NCBI GenBank assembly: GCA_002314945.1
Contig: DCHV01000022.1
Coordinates: 1 to 12,762, forward strand
Origin: Prevotellaceae bacterium UBA1743
Lineage (GTDB): Bacteria > Bacteroidota > Bacteroidia > Bacteroidales > Bacteroidaceae
Reading direction: 5' to 3'
DNA length: 12,762 nucleotides
Below, in pieces: positions 8,141 through 12,762 of this stretch. Positions within the stretch are counted from its first letter, which is position 1. The number at the start of each line of letters is the position of its first letter. The position numbers were made by a program, and so were the translations under genes. The notes beneath the pieces were generated by a model. It worked only from the letters and a program-made list of their open reading frames with translations. It was not told the origin of the DNA and did not search any database.

Positions 8141-9736
8141 ATGGAAAAGGATAGACTTATGAGAAGGAAGGCAGAATGCCCATGTTGCGCGAGAAGGAAT
8201 TTCCTCAAGCAGTTTGGCCTTCTTCTCGGAGCCGCCTCGCTCTCTCAGTCCATGGATGCTGCGGTTCCCTCCGCCATGGGCAGCTTTACGGACAAAAGTA
8301 GTGCCGTCAAGGTCAGACTGGTGTTTTCTATCTGGGATGATGTACAGGAGCGCAAGACGTGGCCTAATGTAGGTTTCGACTTTCGCGCCTTGATGCGCAG
8401 AATTACAGACATCCTCAATTCCAGGGTGGATGGCGTGGAGTTCATTCCTGGGAAAGCATACGACATCGCAACCGTCAGCAAGATTCTCTCCGAGGATGAA
8501 GCTGCAGGCGATATCGCAGGCTACATGGTCATTCAGATGAACAGTTGGCCCGATGCAGCAAATAATCTTGCCAAGATGACCGACAAACCGCTTCTCTTCT
8601 GCAGTTACCCTTATTCCGGTATTGGTGGATGGGATGTGACCAATTCGGCCATCCTGCATAGCAAACGCCCCAACTACGCCTTCATGTCCTCCTTGCGTTT
8701 CGACGACATCGTAGGTGTGGCTGGAGCATTCTCCGCACTTGGGGATGGGAATGGCGATGATTTTGTGAAAAAGGCAGAAGCGTACCGTTTGTCCCATACG
8801 CCCGAACCATCCCAGATCATAGTGAAGGCTGGTCCGACGAAATGTCTTACTCCAGATGAGACGCTTGCCAAGATCAAGGGAATGAAGATTCTGTCCGTCG
8901 AAAATGACGATAAGAATATATTTAGGCAGATTAGCGATGATTTTGGGATAGAGGTCGAGGCGGTCAAGTTCGTGGAGGTGAACGACTATGCCAAGCGTGC
9001 TGACGGAAAGAAAGCCGCCCGACTTGCCCGCAAATGGAAAGAGGAAGCCCAATACGTCGAAACTGTTACCGACGACACACTCCTGGGATGTGCAAAGCTC
9101 TATTACGGGATGAAGCAGATACTTGCCGACAAAGGGGCACAGGCCATCACTATCAACTGCCTGGGTGGATGTTATTCGGGTTTGCTCGACTCCTATCCCT
9201 GCCTTGGCTTCATGCAGCTTCAGGACGAAGGACTCTTTGGCGTATGCGAGAACGACCTGTGTTCCACGGTTGCCATGATGGTTTTCTCCGTCATGACAAA
9301 GGGACTGATGGGTTATTTGTCTGACCCTGCCATAGATTCCTCCAAGAGGGCCATTGTGTATGCCCATTGTGTATCGACAAGGCGTTTCTTCGGTCCCAAG
9401 GGAAAGGAATACCCTTACGAGATCTTGACGCATTCCGAGGATAGAATGGGTGCTTCGGTCAGGACGATTGCTCCCGCAGGTTATCCTGTCACTACCGTCG
9501 CCTTCAATTTCTCCACCCGTAAGATGGCCCTTCATACAGCCATCGTGACAGGCAACGATCCCGATGACCGAGCTTGTAGGACGAAGATTGTAGCCGAGGT
9601 GACAGGCGATTTCGAGAAGATATACAACGAATGGGACACATTCGGTTGGCATAGGGTCTCCTTCTTGGGTGATTTCTCCAAAGACGCAGAGGCGATGGCT
9701 GCACGATTGGGCTATACCGTCGTTCGGGAGTCGTAG
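8141..9736 (+). CDS. Tat-signal protein of the L-fucose/L-arabinose isomerase-like superfamily
   Basis: 531 residues, not characterised. The N-terminus carries a twin-arginine signal, RRNFLKQF (R18-R19), before a hydrophobic stretch ending near residue 40, so a folded and perhaps cofactor-loaded protein is likely exported. A CPCC cluster lies just ahead of it at 13-16. The body resembles the FucI/AraA-type isomerase fold: an N-terminal region with KPLLFCSYPYSG and a C-terminal region with QDEGLFGVCENDL (361-373), YAHC (H409) and FGWHRV (H504). These acidic and His residues could be the metal site, but I cannot align them securely to the known E/D/H ligands. A second ATG at 8159 (MRRK) would also keep the Tat motif. 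It is the last gene of the operon, 14 bp after the SPFH gene. Cytoplasmic sugar isomerases have no signal, so exported isomerase activity is inference; a sugar-binding or lyase role is possible. Confidence 0.65.
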   Translation: MEKDRLMRRKAECPCCARRNFLKQFGLLLGAASLSQSMDAAVPSAMGSFTDKSSAVKVRLVFSIWDDVQERKTWPNVGFDFRALMRRITDILNSRVDGVEFIPGKAYDIATVSKILSEDEAAGDIAGYMVIQMNSWPDAANNLAKMTDKPLLFCSYPYSGIGGWDVTNSAILHSKRPNYAFMSSLRFDDIVGVAGAFSALGDGNGDDFVKKAEAYRLSHTPEPSQIIVKAGPTKCLTPDETLAKIKGMKILSVENDDKNIFRQISDDFGIEVEAVKFVEVNDYAKRADGKKAARLARKWKEEAQYVETVTDDTLLGCAKLYYGMKQILADKGAQAITINCLGGCYSGLLDSYPCLGFMQLQDEGLFGVCENDLCSTVAMMVFSVMTKGLMGYLSDPAIDSSKRAIVYAHCVSTRRFFGPKGKEYPYEILTHSEDRMGASVRTIAPAGYPVTTVAFNFSTRKMALHTAIVTGNDPDDRACRTKIVAEVTGDFEKIYNEWDTFGWHRVSFLGDFSKDAEAMAARLGYTVVRES

Positions 9737-9813
9737 AGGTGCGTAGGGTAGATGGAGAGCTGAAGGTGGATTGCAAGAGTGAACACTCGGGCCTGGAAGA
9801 TTTGTGTGGAACC

Positions 9814-11094
9814 CTAAAAACGAAGTTGCATATTAGGTAAGATTCTATCTACCATAGTTTTAGGTACGTCACATTCCTTTGCGATATCGGGCCAAATGGA
9901 ACAGGTATCACAGACCTCGTCTATAATATGCGAAGCATTTCGGATATTGTTGCGAGCACCCAGTTCCAGCAGGTCTTTGCGGTTAATTTCGTCAAACTTA
10001 CCGTTAACAGACATCTGATGCGCAGAAGTCCAGTCGCCATTGGGGTTATAGGCATATCCCAGATCGTATGCAGGTGATAGTCGCCATTTCCCATGCTTAT
10101 CCATCAAGAATGAAATATTCTTTGTATGGTCATCCTGATTTCTTACAACAACATTGAATACAACTCTGCGGAACATTTCCTGCGCCTCTTGATATGACAG
10201 TCTCAGACCTCTCATCACGTTGAAGGCCTGTTCGTACGAATATCCTCGAAGCAAACGATAGTCATAATGTGCTATACCACATAGTGTCTGCATGTGAATC
10301 TTCTCGCCATCGGCTCTGTCAAAGCGTTTCGTTAGGAAGTGGGCTCTGCCGTTTTCCTCAATTAGAGAACATTCTGTCATTTCTATTCCGCAGGCTCTGA
10401 CTAATTTGGCAAACGAAAACTCCAAACGTCCGTAGTTCTCTGTTTCACGGAATCCTGCAGTTGCTGATACACCATCCAGTTTTATGAGGTAATAGTCAAA
10501 TCCTTCTGGTGCTTCTACCTGTCCGGAGCGAACCTCTCCAGTCCTCTTGTTGTAAGCTATAATCGCTTTTGCTCTTTGTCCACCGGCAGAAGTTCCAAGA
10601 CGCAAGATTTCTGCTATGGCCGTTTTCTTATCATCTTCCAGATTTGTCTGGAAACTATCCTTTTCAGCTAAAGCTTCTCGTGCGACGGAAACAAGGTTAT
10701 CCAACTCTATGAGTTGCTGGGAGTTGAATGCACCTTCTATTGCCGGTTCATACTCTAAAGCTCCCATGCATCGCTTTCCCATGAAGCATAGCGACTCGAT
10801 GGCATTGCTGCTCGTCCTTCCCGTCAATGCCAGCCACTTGTCAAACAAGGCACGACCATACGAATCAGGTAACGAATCAGCCAACATTCCAGGGAGTCCC
10901 TTGAAGGTTTCCTGATTCAACTCTCCAAAACTGTATATGCGTCCTTCTCTCGTCGGCATCAAGATAGGTGAAGGCTGTATTCCACTTCTTATGAAATCTT
11001 CGTCATACTCAAAACGTGCAATGCCATACTGTGGATTCCAGCTAACAGCTCCTACGGTCTTGCCAAACATTCTTACTTGTGCTACATCTACCAT
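9814..11094 (-). CDS. hipA: HipA-type serine/threonine kinase toxin
   Basis: 426 residues, full length for HipA (E. coli HipA is 440). HipA kinases phosphorylate translation factors, in E. coli glutamyl-tRNA synthetase, halting growth and promoting persistence. An N-terminal subdomain (about 1-110) contains GLPGMLADSLPDSYGRAL, a family hallmark. The Gly-rich loop GTSAGGQRAK (167-176) has T168/S169 near the position autophosphorylated in E. coli (S150). Lys205 in YYLIKLD probably binds ATP. The catalytic loop RNQDDHTKN (318-326) and metal-binding D344 in SPAYDLGY complete the kinase core, so the enzyme looks intact. The start codon overlaps the end of the HipB gene by 7 bases, implying translational coupling. 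It converges on the isomerase-like gene across a 77-bp gap with no clear terminator. The target protein is not predictable. Confidence 0.92.
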   Translation of the reverse strand: MVDVAQVRMFGKTVGAVSWNPQYGIARFEYDEDFIRSGIQPSPILMPTREGRIYSFGELNQETFKGLPGMLADSLPDSYGRALFDKWLALTGRTSSNAIESLCFMGKRCMGALEYEPAIEGAFNSQQLIELDNLVSVAREALAEKDSFQTNLEDDKKTAIAEILRLGTSAGGQRAKAIIAYNKRTGEVRSGQVEAPEGFDYYLIKLDGVSATAGFRETENYGRLEFSFAKLVRACGIEMTECSLIEENGRAHFLTKRFDRADGEKIHMQTLCGIAHYDYRLLRGYSYEQAFNVMRGLRLSYQEAQEMFRRVVFNVVVRNQDDHTKNISFLMDKHGKWRLSPAYDLGYAYNPNGDWTSAHQMSVNGKFDEINRKDLLELGARNNIRNASHIIDEVCDTCSIWPDIAKECDVPKTMVDRILPNMQLRF

Positions 11095-11438
11095 TCAGAC
11101 TCCTCCTGTTCTTTGTTGTTGCTGTTACTCCTTGATGCACGCTTACGTTGATTCCTTTTTGCCGACTGCACCATCTTGTAGTATTCGTTAGGACTTATTT
11201 CCTCTTCCTGTAGCATCGGCATGAATATATCAATCTTGCCTAACGATCGCATGATGCGCAGGAAGGATTCAAAAGACTTTATCTCGCCATCCTCCATTCG
11301 AGCTATGGAAGAAACGGACACACCGGAACTGTCTGCCATCTCCTGACGGGAAATGTTCTGCTTTAGTCGGATTTCCTTTATCTTTGCAGAAATTCTGTTG
11401 GTTATTTCTGCATCTGAAAGCATGTAAATATTCTCCAT
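11088..11438 (-). CDS. hipB: HipB-type XRE-family antitoxin/repressor
   Basis: 116 residues from the chosen start. An XRE helix-turn-helix covers about residues 14-70 (RLKQNISRQEMADSSGVSVSSIARMEDG...). HipB antitoxins bind HipA and repress their own operon. After a helical linker comes a polar tail rich in K, R, S, N and E (about 90-116), probably disordered; in E. coli a flexible HipB C-terminus is degraded by Lon, so this tail may serve turnover. The start at 11438 is preferred over an in-frame ATG at 11468, because a palindromic operator-like site (11444-11453) and the promoter region lie between them. An ATG at 11423 is another option. The gene overlaps hipA by 7 bases. Base composition here and in hipA appears more AT-rich than in the genes on either side, consistent with acquisition as a unit. 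Confidence 0.88.
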   Translation of the reverse strand: MENIYMLSDAEITNRISAKIKEIRLKQNISRQEMADSSGVSVSSIARMEDGEIKSFESFLRIMRSLGKIDIFMPMLQEEEISPNEYYKMVQSAKRNQRKRASRSNSNNKEQEESEW

Positions 11439-11443
11439 ACAAG

Positions 11444-11456
11444 TCAATATTGATAT
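11444..11456. promoter_or_regulatory. Operator-like palindrome O1 for hipBA
   Basis: TCAATATTGATAT; its first 10 bases (TCAATATTGA) are a perfect palindrome. It lies 6 bases upstream of the hipB start and is identical over 13 bases to a second site at 11485. Position, symmetry and duplication suggest HipB binding for autorepression. This is inference from sequence alone. Confidence 0.65.
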
Positions 11457-11465
11457 TTTACGATG

Positions 11466-11473
11466 CAAAAATA
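11466..11473 (-). promoter_or_regulatory. Possible -7 box of the hipBA promoter
   Basis: On the minus strand TATTTTTG fits the Bacteroidota -7 consensus TAnnTTTG and lies between the two operator-like sites, 28 bases before the hipB ATG. A nearby TATACTTTG (11474-11482) is an imperfect alternative. No good -33 TTTG is seen at normal spacing, so the exact promoter is uncertain. Confidence 0.4.
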
Positions 11474-11484
11474 CAAAGTATAAT

Positions 11485-11497
11485 TCAATATTGATAT
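11485..11497. promoter_or_regulatory. Operator-like palindrome O2 for hipBA
   Basis: Second exact copy of TCAATATTGATAT, 41 bp from the first (close to four helical turns), placed upstream of the -7-like element. Two sites flanking the promoter on the same DNA face are what cooperative binding by HipB dimers or a HipA-HipB complex would need. Confidence 0.65.
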
Positions 11498-11577
11498 ATT
11501 ATAAGTCGAGAAAATACGAAAAGAATTTAATTATTAAGAGTTTTTTGTGTTTTTTGGGGGTGTAACGGCACAAATTA

Positions 11578-12009
11578 CTAAAAACGTGATTTCCACCAGA
11601 GTCTGAGGAGAATAGCGACGAGGAGGGTGACGACGATGCCGAGGCTGGCACGATAGATCCAGGGCGTGTAGCGTTCGGTCTTGACGATCTCCACCTCACG
11701 GATCACGGGGATGGAGTCACGCTCTGCCACACGGACCGTATCGCGTAGGATTCGGTAGCGGTACTCGATGGTGGTTTCCTTCACGACGAGGGTGTCGGAG
11801 GCGGAAGGTTTCTGCGGGTTCTGGGGATTCAGGTGGTACTCGCTCGAAAGGCTGTGGTCGATGTAGATGCTATCGTACTGGATATGGTTGGCATATAGGC
11901 TGTCGGTTCTGGTAGCTACCGGTATGGACTCCGCGGATAGGTTCCTGGCCGAGCGACAGCCCGTCAGCAGCAGGACGAGGATGAGAAGGATGATGATTCT
12001 TGTCTTCAT
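11578..12009 (-). CDS. Candidate unimolecular spanin (u-spanin): lipoprotein with C-terminal membrane helix
   Basis: 143 residues. The N-terminus is a lipoprotein signal ending in the lipobox LLTGC (C18). The residues after the Cys (RSARN) show neither an inner-membrane retention Asp nor the acidic surface-export signal known in Bacteroidota, which suits an outer-membrane lipoprotein facing the periplasm. Residues 19-117 are polar with alternating hydrophobics (for example DTLVVKETTIEYRYRI), suggesting beta-strands. A single hydrophobic helix at about 118-138 and a basic tail (KSRF) end the protein. A lipid anchor at one end and a membrane helix at the other is the architecture of u-spanins such as phage T1 gp11, which fuse inner and outer membranes in the last step of lysis. 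Its ATG overlaps the amidase stop (ATGA), consistent with a lysis cassette. Function is inferred from architecture and context only. Confidence 0.65.
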   Translation of the reverse strand: MKTRIIILLILVLLLTGCRSARNLSAESIPVATRTDSLYANHIQYDSIYIDHSLSSEYHLNPQNPQKPSASDTLVVKETTIEYRYRILRDTVRVAERDSIPVIREVEIVKTERYTPWIYRASLGIVVTLLVAILLRLWWKSRF

Positions 12010-12413
12010 AATGTATGATATTCGTTGATGGCATCAAAGCAGGGACAGGCTTTGTTGGCAAAGGTATTATGCCCCACGATGAGTGCGCGAGGGTATTTCT
12101 TCTTGAGCTGAGAAAGTAAAGAGAGTAAGGCACGTTTCTGTGCTGGCGTGCGTGTGTCAGCTGGCTTGCCGTTGATGTCCAGTCCTCCCACATAGCACAC
12201 TCCTATAGAGTGCTGATTGTGGTTCAGGCAATGGGCACCGACCATCTCCTCCGGTCGCCCTTGCTGGATGGTTCCGTCCAGTAGTATCAGGTAGTGATAG
12301 CCTATCATCTTCCATCCTCTGGCGCGATGCCATGCATCCACATCCTCCACGGTATAATGCTTTCCCTCGATGGTAGCAGTACAATGACAGATTATTAGTG
12401 TGATTGTTCTCAT
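12006..12413 (-). CDS. N-acetylmuramoyl-L-alanine amidase, T7-lysozyme type (endolysin)
   Basis: 135 residues, a single Amidase_2 domain with no signal peptide or cell-wall-binding domain. It cleaves the bond between N-acetylmuramic acid and L-alanine in peptidoglycan. Residues matching T7 lysozyme are all present: zinc ligands H10 (ICHCTAT), H115 (GHN) and C123, plus catalytic Y39 (GYHY) and K121. The H-x5-K-x-C spacing of the last three equals that of T7 (H122, K128, C130). Without a secretion signal it would need a holin to reach the wall, and a holin-like gene ends 6 bp upstream. Its stop codon overlaps the start of the spanin-like gene. Small phage-type amidases of this kind are widespread in Bacteroidales chromosomes and mobile elements, so phage origin is likely but current function is open. 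Confidence 0.9.
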   Translation of the reverse strand: MRTITLIICHCTATIEGKHYTVEDVDAWHRARGWKMIGYHYLILLDGTIQQGRPEEMVGAHCLNHNQHSIGVCYVGGLDINGKPADTRTPAQKRALLSLLSQLKKKYPRALIVGHNTFANKACPCFDAINEYHTL

Positions 12414-12419
12414 ATTGAT

Positions 12420-12617
12420 TTATTGAAGTTTATCTCGATGTCGGTAGTCGATACCAATGACAGCACCAGCAAAGGTGAGGATCTCTCCGAAGGCGGTCAG
12501 GACGGACGGGTCGATGACACCGGTAGGAGGAACGATGAACGCAGCTATGATGAGCGCCACGCCGAAGGCTACAAGCACGACAGCCAGTCCTATTTGAATG
12601 TTGTTTTTTCGTTTCAT
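12420..12617 (-). CDS. Holin-like small membrane protein
   Basis: 65 residues from the ATG at 12617, the start preceding MKRKNN, which gives the usual short basic N-terminus ahead of the first helix. An upstream in-frame ATG at 12674 would add 19 residues and run through the presumed promoter. Two hydrophobic helices, about 7-29 and 39-56, are joined by a short Pro/Gly turn (VPPTGVIDP). Both ends are charged (KRKNN and DYRHRDKLQ), predicting both termini in the cytoplasm as in class II holins. It lies 6 bp before the amidase gene. No sequence motif proves holin activity; size, topology and position next to an unsignalled endolysin are the evidence. Confidence 0.6.
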   Translation of the reverse strand: MKRKNNIQIGLAVVLVAFGVALIIAAFIVPPTGVIDPSVLTAFGEILTFAGAVIGIDYRHRDKLQ

Positions 12618-12628
12618 ATTCGATAGTG

Positions 12629-12660
12629 AAAAGATATTTGTGTGTGTGATATTTGACAAA
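12629..12660 (-). promoter_or_regulatory. Possible promoter of the lysis cassette
   Basis: On the minus strand a TTTG (12657-12660) is followed after 20 bases by TATCTTTT (12629-12636). This matches the Bacteroidota TTTG / TAnnTTTG pair at correct spacing with one mismatch in the last base. The spacer contains a (TG)5 run at 12639-12648. The box is only 11 bases from the ATG at 12617, so the transcript would be nearly leaderless, which weakens the call. Confidence 0.35.
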
Positions 12661-12692
12661 AACCTAAAAAACACTCTGAAAGGTTGCAGGTC

Positions 12693-12762
12693 TCAGCGAT
12701 ACCTTGATGTCTTGAATGCTTGAAAATCCTTGTGAGTAAACTCCCAGATATTTTCAACCACT
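12693..12762 (-). CDS. Possible 3' end of a further minus-strand gene (very weak)
   Basis: Reading inward from the window edge, one minus-strand frame is open for 22 codons and stops with TGA at 12693-12695. The residues (including WEFTHKDFQAFKT) look protein-like, but an open run this short is expected by chance about a third of the time. I recognise no family. Sequence to the right of the window would decide it at once. Confidence 0.2.
   Translation of the reverse strand, partial: VVENIWEFTHKDFQAFKTSRYR

Noticed and set aside
8123..9652. A 509-codon open frame on the minus strand
   Set aside because: It lies wholly antisense to the Tat-signal gene, whose protein shows a clear export signal and family motifs. 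The antisense product shows no recognisable domain and has many Cys/His residues typical of shadow frames in this codon usage.
9779..9790. Small inverted repeat GAGTG-AA-CACTC between the convergent genes
   Set aside because: The stem is 4-5 bp with a tiny loop and no T-tract on either strand. It is too weak to call a terminator.
11541..11560. T-rich and G-rich homopolymer runs between the spanin-like gene and hipB
   Set aside because: No hairpin precedes them on either strand, so they do not make an intrinsic terminator. No other signal is recognised.
12423..12626. A 67-codon plus-strand open frame
   Set aside because: It is antisense to the holin-like gene. Its product is highly charged and repetitive in D/E/G, as expected for the complement of a membrane helix gene.
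1..12762. CRISPR array, tRNA or rRNA genes, insertion sequence ends
   Set aside because: I saw no regularly spaced repeats, no cloverleaf-like sequence and no transposase. These were looked for by eye only.

Overview
The window looks like chromosomal DNA from a Bacteroidales bacterium (Bacteroides/Prevotella-like). Grounds: Bacteroidota-type promoter boxes (TAnnTTTG) with no clear Shine-Dalgarno sites, periplasmic glycoside hydrolases of the GH78, GH43_12-type and GH51 families typical of polysaccharide-utilisation regions, and close protein resemblance to families common in that order. No species can be named from the sequence alone.

Layout. Positions 1-678 (+) hold the 3' part of a di-heme cytochrome-c peroxidase gene, closed by a strong intrinsic terminator at 702-749. 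A likely promoter at about 824 then starts a tightly spaced plus-strand operon of five genes with gaps of 14-23 bp: a secreted alpha-L-rhamnosidase (GH78), a secreted GH43 arabinofuranosidase/xylosidase, a secreted GH51 alpha-L-arabinofuranosidase with an extra beta-sandwich domain inserted near its C-terminus, an SPFH (stomatin/prohibitin-like) membrane protein, and a Tat-signal protein resembling the L-fucose/L-arabinose isomerase superfamily. The three hydrolases fit periplasmic trimming of rhamnose- and arabinose-bearing plant glycans such as pectin side chains or arabinogalactan. No SusC/SusD pair or regulator is in view.

The right part (9814 to the end) runs on the minus strand. It holds a HipB/HipA-type toxin-antitoxin pair with two identical palindromic operator-like sites in its promoter region. 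Upstream of that pair is a compact phage-type lysis cassette: a 65-aa two-helix holin-like protein, a T7-lysozyme-type amidase with all expected zinc and catalytic residues, and, in ATGA overlap, a lipoprotein that also has a C-terminal membrane helix. That last architecture matches a unimolecular spanin (u-spanin). No capsid, tail, integrase or attachment site is in view, so whether this is the edge of a prophage or a domesticated cassette cannot be decided here.

The most interesting points are the u-spanin-like protein and its cassette in a Bacteroidales context, the Tat-exported isomerase-fold protein at the end of a glycan operon, and the paired HipB operator-like sites.
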